A stretch of DNA of 36,564 nt from Actinomycetota bacterium (GCA_016870855.1 VGAF01000003.1:1-36564), one strand, 5' to 3'. Positions 16,021-25,823 are shown, numbered from the stretch's first letter. Notes: generated from the letters alone by a model not told the origin. Numbers and translations: made by a program.

Positions 16021-17178
16021 ATGGATGAGAGCCTGCGTAGAGCACGGATCGGGGTAACCCTCGCATTTGTTGTTAATGGCTTTACCGCCGGAACATTTGT
16101 CGCCCGGATCCCAGACTTTAAGAAAATTCTTGGCATCTCCGATGGAACCTTGGGTCTCTCACTTCTATTTATCTCAATTGGTGTATTTCTTGCCCTTCGT
16201 CCAGCGGGTCGAAATAGCGCCCGTTATGGGAGCGCGCCGGTAACTTTCTGGGGAACTATCGGTATTGCGCTCTCGCTACCAATAGTTGGATTACTTCCGT
16301 CGCTGCAATTCACCTGGTTTGCATTCTTCCTCTTTGGATTTATGTTGGCTACTCAAGATGTTGCAATGAATGCACATGCGGTTGTGATTGAGCAAAGCGC
16401 TGGAAGACGACTAATGAGCACATTCCATGCGATGTTCTCCGTTGGAACATTTATTGGCGGAATCATCGGTGGCGCGCTATCGCAATATGAAGTCTCACCA
16501 ATGACACAAGCAATTACTTTTGCCCTTCTTTATCTACTCGTTGCCTTTGTTATCAAGTCGCTACTACTTCCAGCAACTATCGATCAACATCCAATAACAA
16601 AAGAGAAGAAAGCAAAGTCGCCCATCATCTTCTGGGTCTTCGGAATCTTTGGTCTCTTCGCTGCTTTGAGTGAAGGCGCGGCCGGTGATTGGGGTGGAGT
16701 TCTTGCGCGTGATGCTTTTGAGGCAACCCCATTTGTATCAACCCTTCCTTTTATTTTCTTTACCTTGGCGATGGTCATCGGTCGCTTTTCCGGTGATTAT
16801 TTAGCTCATAGATTTGGCGCCTCTAAAGTGATCGCATCTGGTGGCAGCATCGCAGGGCTCGGACTTGCTGTTGGTTTGATCGTTGGTGGAATACCGATGT
16901 TGATGCTGGCGTGGTTCTTGCTTGGTATCGGTTTATCAGTTGTTATTCCACTTATGTTTAGCGCAGCTGGAACTTTGGCAAGTACTAAATATCAAGGTGT
17001 GATTGCCCCATCCCAAGCAATTGCTCGAGTTTCTGGGGTTTCCTACTTTGGTTTTGTAATTGGTCCACCGCTCATTGGTTTCTTAGCGGAGTTAGTAGAA
17101 CTTCGTTGGGCGCTCTTCTTACTTGTGGTTCTAACTATCGCTCTGATTCCAGCAGCCCATTACGCCAAAGCTGCTTAG
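16021..17178 (+). CDS. MFS transporter, YbjJ-like
   Basis: A 385-residue, 12-TM major facilitator. The N-terminal half has FTAGTFVARIPDFKKILGIS and later DVAMNAHAVVIEQSAGRR followed by MSTFHAMFSVGTFIGG, which resemble the YbjJ branch of putative drug or sugar transporters. A central basic loop (KEKKAKSP) separates the two six-helix halves. The substrate is unknown. It is divergent from the htrA-like gene (76-base gap) and ends 4 bases from the guaB1 stop, convergent. Confidence 0.86.
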   Translation: MDESLRRARIGVTLAFVVNGFTAGTFVARIPDFKKILGISDGTLGLSLLFISIGVFLALRPAGRNSARYGSAPVTFWGTIGIALSLPIVGLLPSLQFTWFAFFLFGFMLATQDVAMNAHAVVIEQSAGRRLMSTFHAMFSVGTFIGGIIGGALSQYEVSPMTQAITFALLYLLVAFVIKSLLLPATIDQHPITKEKKAKSPIIFWVFGIFGLFAALSEGAAGDWGGVLARDAFEATPFVSTLPFIFFTLAMVIGRFSGDYLAHRFGASKVIASGGSIAGLGLAVGLIVGGIPMLMLAWFLLGIGLSVVIPLMFSAAGTLASTKYQGVIAPSQAIARVSGVSYFGFVIGPPLIGFLAELVELRWALFLLVVLTIALIPAAHYAKAA

Positions 17179-17182
17179 CACT

Positions 17183-18655
<1,473 letters not shown>

Positions 18656-18658
18656 TTA

Positions 18659-19585
18659 GTGCCTGAATCACTCATATCCGCGCGTGGCCTAACCAAAAAA
18701 TTCGGCGATTTCACAGCTGTTGATGGAATCGACTTCGATGTCGCTAAGGGCGAATCCTTTGGCCTCCTTGGCCCCAATGGCGCCGGTAAATCAACGACAA
18801 TGCGCATCATCGCTGCAACATCGCGCCGCACATCCGGAACGATTTCAATTCTTGGTAGAGATCCGGAAGAACATGGCCCCCAAGTCCGTGCTCATCTAGG
18901 AGTTGTCCCACAACAAGACAACCTTGATACCGAGCTAACGGTCACTGAGAACCTCTATATCTATGGAAGATACTTTGGATTAAGTAAGAAATTTGTAAAT
19001 AAGAAAGTTGAAGAGCTACTTGCCTTTGCTCAATTAGAAGAGAAGAAAGATGTAAAGGTAGAAGCCTTAAGCGGTGGCATGAAGCGCCGCCTTACTATCG
19101 CACGTGCTTTGGTAAGCGAACCTGACATCTTGATGCTCGATGAGCCCACAACTGGGTTGGATCCACAAGCCCGCCATATCTTGTGGGATCGCTTATTTAG
19201 ATTGAAAGAAGATGGCGTAACTTTGATTATCACCACTCACTTTATGGATGAAGCCGAACAGCTCTGTGATCGCTTAGTCGTTATGGATAAAGGAAAGATC
19301 ATGGCCGAGGGCTCTCCCGCTGAGTTGATCAAGCAATATGCAACTCGTGAAGTTCTCGAAGTCCGCTTTGGCTCCGACCGTAATAAAGAGGTAGCGCCGA
19401 TCCTGCGTGAGATGTGTGATCGAATCGAAGAGCTCCCAGATCGAATCTTGCTCTATGTAGAAGATGGCGAGGCGTTGTTAGAGAAAATTGTCGCTAAGAA
19501 GCTACATCCAAATACTTCGCTCGTTCGACGCAGTTCGCTAGAGGATGTCTTCCTCCGCTTAACTGGAAGGTCGCTGATCGAGTGA
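18659..19585 (+). CDS. ABC transporter ATPase, NodI/DrrA-like
   Basis: ATPase of an ABC-2 type exporter. Walker A is GPNGAGKST (38-46), signature LSGGMKRRL (137-145), Walker B DILMLDEPTTGLD (156-168) and switch His in ITTHFMDEAEQ. The C-terminal 80 residues form the extra domain common to NodI and DrrA-type ATPases. The 308-residue length fits. It overlaps the first permease gene by GTGA and is the first of three coupled genes. Substrate (lipid, oligosaccharide or drug) is unknown. Confidence 0.92.
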   Translation: MPESLISARGLTKKFGDFTAVDGIDFDVAKGESFGLLGPNGAGKSTTMRIIAATSRRTSGTISILGRDPEEHGPQVRAHLGVVPQQDNLDTELTVTENLYIYGRYFGLSKKFVNKKVEELLAFAQLEEKKDVKVEALSGGMKRRLTIARALVSEPDILMLDEPTTGLDPQARHILWDRLFRLKEDGVTLIITTHFMDEAEQLCDRLVVMDKGKIMAEGSPAELIKQYATREVLEVRFGSDRNKEVAPILREMCDRIEELPDRILLYVEDGEALLEKIVAKKLHPNTSLVRRSSLEDVFLRLTGRSLIE

Positions 19586-20394
19586 ACCAGGGAGTTAGCG
19601 TTGCAAAGATAAGGCGAAATGGCGCTTTTTATGTTGCTGAGTCTCGAATCCGCCAAATGTCTAAGTGGAAGGGCATCATCACTTTAGTTGCTGTCGGAAA
19701 TCCACTCTTTTATTTAGTTGCAATCGGGATTGGTATTGGAATCCTGGTTACCGAGAACTCAGGAACTTCAGGAACTGGCGGCGTTGAATACATCGTCTTT
19801 ATCGCACCGGCACTTCTTGCTAACACTGCGCTATTAGGTGCAATGGATGAAACCGTCTTTCCAGTTATGGAAGGCTTTAAATGGAGGAAGATGTTCTATG
19901 CAACAAATTCAACTCCTATCACTGGACCACAGATTGCACTTGGAGTCTTCATCGCTGCGCTAGTTCGGGTCGCCTTTAGTGTTTTCTTATACTGGTTATT
20001 TTTAATCGCCTTTGGAGTACTTTCATTCCAAGATAGTTGGATGGCCGCGGTAGTAGCCATGTATGGCGGAGCTGCCTTTGGCGCGCTGATGATGGGCGTC
20101 GTGGCGGGAGTAAAGAAAGATGATTATTTCTTAACGGTGTTGGGTCGCCTTGTGATCACGCCACTATTTCTCTTCTCCGGTACCTTCTTCCCGCTTACAA
20201 ATATGCCGATTTACCTCCAACCTATCGGTTGGATCTCGCCGTTATGGCATACGACCGAACTAGGTCGCTACTTTGGTTATGGCGCAGAAGTCTCGACCAC
20301 CATGCTTTCGGTTCATTTCCTATTCCTTACTGCGATGCTGGTTGCAGGAATCAAGATTTCAAATATCCGCTTCGCAAATAGGTTGCTCAAATGA
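19582..20394 (+). CDS. ABC-2 type permease, NodJ-like (first)
   Basis: A 270-residue membrane protein with about six TM helices, beginning at GTG overlapping the ATPase stop. The FSGTFFPLTNMPIYLQPIGW loop and PLWHTTELGRYF segment are characteristic of NodJ-like ABC-2 permeases. Together with the next gene it probably forms a heterodimeric channel driven by the NodI-like ATPase. Its stop overlaps the second permease start (ATGA). Confidence 0.9.
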   Translation: MNQGVSVAKIRRNGAFYVAESRIRQMSKWKGIITLVAVGNPLFYLVAIGIGIGILVTENSGTSGTGGVEYIVFIAPALLANTALLGAMDETVFPVMEGFKWRKMFYATNSTPITGPQIALGVFIAALVRVAFSVFLYWLFLIAFGVLSFQDSWMAAVVAMYGGAAFGALMMGVVAGVKKDDYFLTVLGRLVITPLFLFSGTFFPLTNMPIYLQPIGWISPLWHTTELGRYFGYGAEVSTTMLSVHFLFLTAMLVAGIKISNIRFANRLLK

Positions 20395-21212
20395 GAAGCG
20401 CTGTCCAAATCGCTGACGCCCGCGCCAATAAACCGGGCCACCAAATTTATGCCGGTAGAGCTCGCGCAATCATTGAGCGGGCTTCTATCGCACTCCGTTC
20501 ATCGACCTGGGTCCCTATCGCTACTGGCTTTATCGAGCCGGTTCTATATCTCCTTGCTTTTGGCTATGGAATGGGCACTTTGATAGGTGATATCTCCACT
20601 AGCGCTGGCTCGATTGATTACACAGTCTTTATTGCACCTGGACTCTTGGCAACGAGCGCGATGAATGGCGCCATCTATGACTCAACTTGGAATGTATTTT
20701 TCAAACTTAATGAGAGCAAGCTCTATCAAGGCATGCTCGCAACTCCGCTTGGCCCACTAGATGTTGCTCTTGGCGAGATTATCTGGGCGCTCTTTAGAGG
20801 ACTCTCTTACTCAATCGCATTTATGTTGATTACTGCGCCACTTGGACTAGTTCCTAGTTGGAGCGCACTCCTTGCAATTCCAGCTGCGGTACTAATTGCA
20901 TTTGGATTTGCTTCATTTGGAATGGCGATTACGTCTTACTTCAAGACTTACCAACAGATGGGTTTGATTCAAATTGTCTTGCTTCCAATGTTTTTGTTTT
21001 CCGGATCGCTCTATCCAATTTCGGTCTATCCTGATTGGTTAGAGTTCACAATCAAATTACTTCCGACATGGCATGGGATTGAATTGATTAGAGATATCTG
21101 GTTCGGCGTTATCGATTTCTCAAGTTTCTCTCATTTGATTTACTTTTTAGTGATGATTGTGTTAGGTCTATTTTTTACAACGCGACGCTTACGCGATCTA
21201 TTTATGCGCTAA
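20391..21212 (+). CDS. ABC-2 type permease, NodJ-like (second)
   Basis: A 273-residue membrane protein with about six TM helices and the FSGSLYPISVYPDWLEF and PTWHGIELIRDIWFG motifs, paralogous to the gene before it. The N-terminal 30 residues are polar and cytoplasmic. It ends the three-gene exporter operon. No strong terminator follows; a GGAG/CTCC hairpin near 21255-21268 overlaps the next gene's -10 box. Confidence 0.9.
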   Translation: MRSAVQIADARANKPGHQIYAGRARAIIERASIALRSSTWVPIATGFIEPVLYLLAFGYGMGTLIGDISTSAGSIDYTVFIAPGLLATSAMNGAIYDSTWNVFFKLNESKLYQGMLATPLGPLDVALGEIIWALFRGLSYSIAFMLITAPLGLVPSWSALLAIPAAVLIAFGFASFGMAITSYFKTYQQMGLIQIVLLPMFLFSGSLYPISVYPDWLEFTIKLLPTWHGIELIRDIWFGVIDFSSFSHLIYFLVMIVLGLFFTTRRLRDLFMR

Positions 21213-21234
21213 ATTCACGCATAAGACACACCGT

Positions 21235-21264
21235 TTGACCACCCCTATTACCGAGGAGTAAACT
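21235..21264 (+). promoter_or_regulatory. promoter of the aminotransferase gene
   Basis: TTGACC (21235-21240) and TAAACT (21259-21264) are separated by 18 bases, a good housekeeping-sigma match. A start near 21271 would give a leader of about 116 bases carrying tandem repeats and hairpins, unusual in this otherwise leaderless window. Confidence 0.55.
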
Positions 21265-21285
21265 CCGGGAAAGTTGCAACGGGTT

Positions 21286-21329
21286 TTATAAGGCCCCAAG
21301 TTCTTATAAGGCCCCAAGTTTTTATAAGG
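21286..21329 (+). repeat. tandem 18-bp repeats in the aminotransferase leader
   Basis: TTATAAGGCCCCAAGTTC (21286-21303) and TTATAAGGCCCCAAGTTT (21304-21321) are adjacent direct repeats differing at one base, followed by a partial third copy TTATAAGG (21322-21329). Each contains the palindrome TTATAA. They lie between the promoter and the start codon, so they may act as protein-binding sites or as RNA elements. Confidence 0.8.
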
Positions 21330-21347
21330 AGAGTGGTACCAACAAAT

Positions 21348-21381
21348 CGGTTCTTCTGAACCGTATTTGGGAAGTCCCAAA
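21348..21381 (+). promoter_or_regulatory. two hairpins before the aminotransferase start
   Basis: CGGTTC-TTCT-GAACCG (21348-21363) and TTTGGG-AAGT-CCCAAA (21366-21381) are perfect 6-bp stem-loops. The second ends 5 bases before the ATG. No Shine-Dalgarno is present, so folding here may govern ribosome access. CCCAAG of the upstream repeats can also pair with TTTGGG, allowing alternative folds. Confidence 0.5.
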
Positions 21382-21386
21382 CTCCC

Positions 21387-22781
21387 ATGTTTAATCAAAC
21401 CCATCATTCGCAAACCTTTAGACAGGTACCGATTTCGGCTACCCCGGTTTCGCCCGCTCGAATCCAAGAGCTATTGAAGATTGAACAAGATAAGTTCGTA
21501 GCTCGCGCTCCTAAATCAGGTGAAGAGAATGCGCGCGCCAGCAAGGTAACCCCGCTTGGCGTCGCCTCAAGTTTCCAACACTGGGATCCATATCCAATCT
21601 CGATCGTCTCGGCTAAAGGCGCTTGGCTTAAAGATGTTGATGGCCGCGACATGCTTGATCTTTCGATGGGCTTCGGCGCTCTCCTTGTTGGCCATCTAAA
21701 TGATGAAGTCGTCAAAGAGGCTAAGGAAACCCTCGAGGTCGGAACGCTCTTCGCTACTCCTTCACCGATAACTCGCGATGGCGCTGAGATTCTCTGTCGC
21801 CGCTTCGGACTCGACATGGTCCGCTTTGCAAACTCTGGAACTGAAGCGACGATGTATGCGATTCGTACCGCTCGCGCTGCGACTGGAAAGCTTGGAATTG
21901 TAAAAATTGAAGGTGGTTACCACGGTTCTTATGACCCGCTAATGGTTTCGGCAAAACCAACTCTCGATAAAGCTGGTTCGCCGGAAGATCCAAACTCAGT
22001 CCCACTTCCAGCAACCGTTCCTGGCGAGGTTCATGTAGTTCCGTACAACGATGCCGATGCAATTGAGCGAGTATTTAAAGCGCACGCTGACTCAATCGCT
22101 TGCTTGATGATGGAACCGGTTCTTGAAAATATCGGAATTGTTCTTCCTGATATGGGATATCTAGAGCGAGTGCGCGCGCTCTGTGATCAATATGGAGTTC
22201 TACTTGTATTTGATGAGGTAAAGACTGGTCTTACTGCTGGCCCACAAGGCGCGGCCCAAAGACTCGGGGTTAAACCAGATTTGATTTCTCTTGCTAAATC
22301 AATTGGTGGTGGAATTCCGGTAGCCGCTTTCGGTGGTAAGCGTGATTATATGCAATCCGTGGTTAACGGAACCCATTCACATCTTGGAACTTTCAATGGA
22401 CATTACTTGGCTATGGCTGGGCTTCGTGCTGTGGATCGAATCTGTACTCCCGAAGCGCTACAGCGATGTGAAGATTTCAATCGCCAAGCGCTCACCCGTG
22501 TTGCTGAAATCATCAATGAATATGAACTCCCAGCTCACACAGTTGGATTTGGAGTTAAGGGCTGTATTACCTGGTCAAGTTCCCCAGTCCGTAACTACCG
22601 CGACTACCGTGCCACTGACTTTGATCTAGCGGAACTCTCATTCTTCTGGTCACAGAATAGAAATGTGATGACCCCGCCAGGACTTGATGAACAATGGTTG
22701 ATTTCACTCGCCCATGGACAGCGCGAAATCGACATCATCGTTGGCGACTTCGTAGATTTCGCTAAAGCTCTTCGCGCTTAA
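21387..22781 (+). CDS. PLP-dependent class III aminotransferase (HemL-like)
   Basis: The 464-residue fold-type I enzyme has SGTEATMYAIR (150-160), FDEVKTG (275-281, PLP-ring Asp D276), and the Schiff-base lysine K304 in SLAKSIGGGIP. Overall pattern is closest to the glutamate-1-semialdehyde aminomutase-like branch, but DEVKTGLTAGPQGA differs from the DEVMTGFR of true HemL, and no heme genes are near. It faces a polyamine-type ABC importer, so it may transaminate putrescine, spermidine or another amine; that is inference. The N-terminal 28 residues are poorly conserved, and an internal start is possible. Its TAA overlaps the ROK gene's stop. Confidence 0.82.
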   Translation: MFNQTHHSQTFRQVPISATPVSPARIQELLKIEQDKFVARAPKSGEENARASKVTPLGVASSFQHWDPYPISIVSAKGAWLKDVDGRDMLDLSMGFGALLVGHLNDEVVKEAKETLEVGTLFATPSPITRDGAEILCRRFGLDMVRFANSGTEATMYAIRTARAATGKLGIVKIEGGYHGSYDPLMVSAKPTLDKAGSPEDPNSVPLPATVPGEVHVVPYNDADAIERVFKAHADSIACLMMEPVLENIGIVLPDMGYLERVRALCDQYGVLLVFDEVKTGLTAGPQGAAQRLGVKPDLISLAKSIGGGIPVAAFGGKRDYMQSVVNGTHSHLGTFNGHYLAMAGLRAVDRICTPEALQRCEDFNRQALTRVAEIINEYELPAHTVGFGVKGCITWSSSPVRNYRDYRATDFDLAELSFFWSQNRNVMTPPGLDEQWLISLAHGQREIDIIVGDFVDFAKALRA

Positions 22782-23545
22782 GCGCGGTAATAGTGCTCGA
22801 GGCTCCAAGCCCTAACGCCACCAGCAACTCCTGCGGTATTAGGAACAATCACAACATCATCCCCTATTCGCTCTAAATCAATTGGGCGAATCAATCTGGC
22901 ATTTCCGCCGCCGATATATAAGCGATCCCATTTGAAAACTGGGCGGAGTTCTTCGACCAATAGCCTTATTCGACGCGACCAGAAAACGTTGCCAAGTCGG
23001 CGCCGTTCTTGCTCACCAATCCAATTGTCGTAAGTTGTTCCGCGACGGACTGTTGCATGAGAAAGTTCGAAATGTGGCGCAAGTTTTCCACCATAGAAGA
23101 TTGCAAATCCAAGTCCAGTTCCAAGAGTTATTACAACTTCATATCCAGTTCCAGTAATGATCCCAGCTCCATGCACTTCCGCATCATTTAAAACTAAGGT
23201 TGGAGCTCCTAGCTTTTCAGCGAGCGCGCTCTGGACATCAAATCCGCTCCAAAGTTCTTGTAGCTCTGGATCAATACGAGTACGTGGACCTTTAGTTGTT
23301 ATGTAATGCGGAGTAGCCACGACGACGCCGTTTCGAATCATCCCCGGCATCCCGATTGTGGCGCGATAACTAGCGGGAAGATTAGCGGCGATCTCAGAGA
23401 TAGTTTCGACAAATCGCTCTGGCGAGAGGGGATATGGGGTTTCAATTCGGTTTGGTTTTGAATGCATTGTTCCCGAGTCATCTAGGACACAACTTTTTAG
23501 ATAAAGGCCCCCGCAATCAACAGAAAGGGTAAGGCGCTCAACCAT
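22778..23545 (-). CDS. ROK-family kinase, polyphosphate-glucokinase-like
   Basis: A 255-residue ASKHA-fold protein. TLGTGLGFAIFYGGKLAPHFELSHA and LVLNDAEVHGAG resemble polyphosphate glucokinases of actinobacteria, with the catalytic-type Asp in the ND pair. The N-terminal phosphate loop is DCGGLYLK instead of the usual DxGGTxxK, and the usual ELGH motif reads ELSH. It may phosphorylate a sugar other than glucose, use another donor or be weakly active. The ATG at 23545 has TAAGAT 6 bases upstream, a leaderless signature. It is divergent from potA. Confidence 0.75.
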   Translation of the reverse strand: MVERLTLSVDCGGLYLKSCVLDDSGTMHSKPNRIETPYPLSPERFVETISEIAANLPASYRATIGMPGMIRNGVVVATPHYITTKGPRTRIDPELQELWSGFDVQSALAEKLGAPTLVLNDAEVHGAGIITGTGYEVVITLGTGLGFAIFYGGKLAPHFELSHATVRRGTTYDNWIGEQERRRLGNVFWSRRIRLLVEELRPVFKWDRLYIGGGNARLIRPIDLERIGDDVVIVPNTAGVAGGVRAWSLEHYYRA

Positions 23546-23551
23546 TTCGTT

Positions 23552-23557
23552 ATCTTA
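23552..23557 (-). promoter_or_regulatory. -10 box of leaderless ROK kinase promoter
   Basis: TAAGAT on the minus strand, exactly 6 bases before the ATG at 23545; no Shine-Dalgarno. Confidence 0.65.
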
Positions 23558-23573
23558 AACCCCTTACAAATGA

Positions 23574-23583
23574 CGGGCGCCCG
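23574..23583. promoter_or_regulatory. candidate operator at potA promoter
   Basis: CGGGCGCCCG is a perfect 10-bp palindrome placed 2 bases before the potA -10 box, within the -35/-10 spacer. A repressor bound here would block potA and could also affect the ROK promoter. It is a short GC palindrome, so chance cannot be excluded. Confidence 0.4.
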
Positions 23584-23585
23584 AG

Positions 23586-23591
23586 TAGGGT
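23586..23591 (+). promoter_or_regulatory. -10 box of leaderless potA promoter
   Basis: TAGGGT, exactly 6 bases before the GTG at 23598. TTACAA (23564-23569) could be the -35. Confidence 0.6.
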
Positions 23592-23597
23592 TTTCGG

Positions 23598-24620
23598 GTG
23601 GCTTTGATAGAGATTAGAAATCTCGCTAAGGCCTTCGGCACCGTTAAAGCTGTCGATGGCGTAACCCTTGATATCGGCTCGGGTGAATTTATTACGCTCC
23701 TTGGTCCTTCCGGCTCCGGTAAAACAACAGTTCTTCGCATGATTGCCGGATTTGAAGATCCCGATGCAGGTTCAATTTCTTTGGATGGTGAAGATATAAC
23801 GCACCTTCCACCATTTGATCGCGACGTCAACACTGTCTTTCAAGATTATGCACTCTTTCCACATATGACGATTCAAGAGAATGTTGAGTATGGATTAAGG
23901 ACTCGTAAGGTTCCTAAAGTAGAGCGGGCGAAGCAAGCGCTAGAAGCAATAGCTTCTGTGAAGTTAGAACACACCGCAGATCGCCTTCCACATCAATTAT
24001 CTGGTGGGCAACGCCAACGTATTGCGCTCGCTCGTGCACTTGTTTTGCGACCGCGCGTTCTCTTACTTGATGAACCACTAGGCGCATTAGATCGCCAGCT
24101 TCGTGAAGAGATGCAAATTGAGTTAAAGAAGATTCAAAGAGATGCTGGAATCACATTTATATTTGTAACGCACGATCAAGAAGAAGCAATGCGGATGAGT
24201 GATCGAATTGTTGTGTTTAATGAAGGACGAGTCGAGCAAGTTGGAACTCCGCAAGATGTCTATAACAAGCCTGCTACCCGATTCGTTGCTGGATTCCTTG
24301 GCGCTGCAAATATTCTGAGCGGTGAAGATGCCAAGAAAGCATTTGGTAAATTAAAGACGGTGAGCATCCGTCCGGAGCGAATGCGATTACAACCAGGAAA
24401 TTCAAAGATTTCAAGCGATGAGAGCTCGGTTTCTGCGGTCGTTCAAGAAGCCGCTTTTGTTGGCGCTAATACTGTTTATATAGTCGAAACCGAATTTGGA
24501 TTCCGGCTTAACGTGAGTAAGACAAATACAGAATTGCTGGTGCAAGACAAGAGTTTTGCTGCTGGCGATCGGGTACTCGTTGTATGGCATAACAGCCAAG
24601 CAGCTGAGATTCCCGCTTAG
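23598..24620 (+). CDS. potA: spermidine/putrescine ABC importer, ATPase
   Basis: The energising subunit of a polyamine-type importer. Walker A GPSGSGKTT (36-44), signature LSGGQRQR (134-141), Walker B VLLLDEPLGALD and the H-loop VTHDQEEAM are all present, with the C-terminal TOBE-like regulatory domain (about 240-340). The FQDYALFPHMTIQENVEYGL stretch is typical of PotA. The 340 residues are slightly short. First gene of potA-potD-potB-potC; the SBP gene comes second, unlike the E. coli potABCD order. Confidence 0.93.
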   Translation: MALIEIRNLAKAFGTVKAVDGVTLDIGSGEFITLLGPSGSGKTTVLRMIAGFEDPDAGSISLDGEDITHLPPFDRDVNTVFQDYALFPHMTIQENVEYGLRTRKVPKVERAKQALEAIASVKLEHTADRLPHQLSGGQRQRIALARALVLRPRVLLLDEPLGALDRQLREEMQIELKKIQRDAGITFIFVTHDQEEAMRMSDRIVVFNEGRVEQVGTPQDVYNKPATRFVAGFLGAANILSGEDAKKAFGKLKTVSIRPERMRLQPGNSKISSDESSVSAVVQEAAFVGANTVYIVETEFGFRLNVSKTNTELLVQDKSFAAGDRVLVVWHNSQAAEIPA

Positions 24621-24621
24621 C

Positions 24622-24637
24622 ACTGACGCGCGTCAGT
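24622..24637 (+). promoter_or_regulatory. 16-bp perfect palindrome between potA and potD
   Basis: ACTGACGCGCGTCAGT starts two bases after the potA stop and lies just before the potD ribosome site. As RNA it folds as a 6-bp stem with GCGC loop; as DNA it could bind a dimeric regulator. Differential expression of the binding protein gene is a plausible role. Confidence 0.55.
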
Positions 24638-24641
24638 CGAA

Positions 24642-24648
24642 AGGAAGG
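24642..24648 (+). promoter_or_regulatory. Shine-Dalgarno of potD
   Basis: AGGAAGG, 2 bases before the ATG at 24651 with AAGG upstream, one of the strongest ribosome sites in the window, consistent with high output of the binding protein. Confidence 0.6.
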
Positions 24649-24650
24649 TA

Positions 24651-25823
24651 ATGAAGGGGAAGAAACTAGCGATACTCAGCGCACTTTCTGCTTCTGTATT
24701 GATCATCAGCGGATGTTCATCAGGTAGCGAAGATAGCTCTGGCGTATCCATCGAAGTGCCTGATATCCCAATGCATCAAGCAATGGGCGAATTTGAAGGC
24801 GAATTAAATATCGTTAACTGGTCTGGTTTCGTCGAGCCAGCCTGGACCGATAAGTTCACAGCAGATACCGGTTGCAAAGTAAATCCACGCGTCGCTGGAA
24901 CCAGCGATGAGATGGTCACCCTCATGCGTACCGGTCAATATGACATTGTCTCTGCATCTGGTGATGCAGCGCTTCGTCTGATTGTTGGTGGCGATGTTCA
25001 GCCACTCAACATCGACCTAATCCCGAACTTCAGCGATGACATTGCCGCTGGTATGAAGGGAAATGTCTACGACACCGTAAATGGCAAGCCTTATGGAGTG
25101 CCCATCGGACGTGGAGCTAACTTGCTCCAATACAACGAAGATGTAACTGGTGGCGCACCTGAGAGCTGGGATGTTGTCTGGGAGCTAGATACTCCTTATA
25201 AGGGCAAGATCACTGCTTACGATGCACCGATTTACATCGCTGATGCAGCTGTTTACTTGATGTATCACAAGCCAGAACTTGGTATCAAGAATCCTTATGC
25301 GCTAGATGAAGCCCAACTCGCTGCCGCGATCGATCTGTTGAAGCAACAGAATCAGGTCATCGGTGAGTACTGGTCAGATCCAGTCGCACAGATCACTTCC
25401 TTCGTTGGTGGAAACACCGTTGTTGGAACATCATGGGAAGTCTTGCGTAAGTTCGCTGGCAAAGAGAACCTCAAGACAACTCTTCCAGTAGAGGGTTCAA
25501 CTGGCTGGTTTGATTCATGGCTAGTTAGCTCAACTACTAAGAACATCAACTGCGCATATGCCTGGATGGATTACACCAGCAAGCCTGAAGTAAATGGCGC
25601 AATCGCTGTTAACTTCGGTATGGCACCGGCAAACACTGCGTTCTGTGCTTCAAGCCCAGAAGCTCAAGCTCACTGCGATACCTTCTTCGCAGAGGATGAA
25701 GAGTTCTTCAAGAGAATCTGGCCTTGGACCACTCCAATTGAAACCTGCGTCGATGGTCGAAAAGATGTGAAGTGCACAAGCTTCCAAGACTGGACCAACG
25801 CATGGGCAACCGTTAAAGGTTGA
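24651..25823 (+). CDS. potD: spermidine/putrescine-type substrate-binding lipoprotein
   Basis: The extracellular binding subunit. The lipoprotein signal ends IISGC with lipidated C22. The mature protein has the PotD-like start GELNIVNWSGFVEPAWTDKF, followed by DIVSASGDAALRLI and PYGVPIGRGANLLQYNED. The 390 residues fit family size. Conserved aromatic and acidic residues that would bind amines are plausible (NWSG, Y-rich segments), but specificity among polyamines, or related cationic solutes, cannot be fixed from sequence. Extra cysteines near the C-terminus (CASS, HCDTF, ETCVDG, VKCTSF) suggest disulfides. Confidence 0.9.
   Translation: MKGKKLAILSALSASVLIISGCSSGSEDSSGVSIEVPDIPMHQAMGEFEGELNIVNWSGFVEPAWTDKFTADTGCKVNPRVAGTSDEMVTLMRTGQYDIVSASGDAALRLIVGGDVQPLNIDLIPNFSDDIAAGMKGNVYDTVNGKPYGVPIGRGANLLQYNEDVTGGAPESWDVVWELDTPYKGKITAYDAPIYIADAAVYLMYHKPELGIKNPYALDEAQLAAAIDLLKQQNQVIGEYWSDPVAQITSFVGGNTVVGTSWEVLRKFAGKENLKTTLPVEGSTGWFDSWLVSSTTKNINCAYAWMDYTSKPEVNGAIAVNFGMAPANTAFCASSPEAQAHCDTFFAEDEEFFKRIWPWTTPIETCVDGRKDVKCTSFQDWTNAWATVKG

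Noticed and set aside
15945-16136. Longer N-terminus for the HtrA-like protein
   Set aside because: It would run antisense through the start of the MFS gene and would put 64 unrelated residues before the membrane anchor.
21198-21467. Minus-strand open frame with a repeated PYKNLG-type peptide
   Set aside because: It is the translation of the tandem DNA repeat in a leader and overlaps two real plus-strand genes; there is no family similarity or start signal.
21387-22781. Naming the aminotransferase HemL (glutamate-1-semialdehyde aminomutase)
   Set aside because: The active-site surroundings differ from true HemL and no tetrapyrrole genes are near; a broader class III call is safer.
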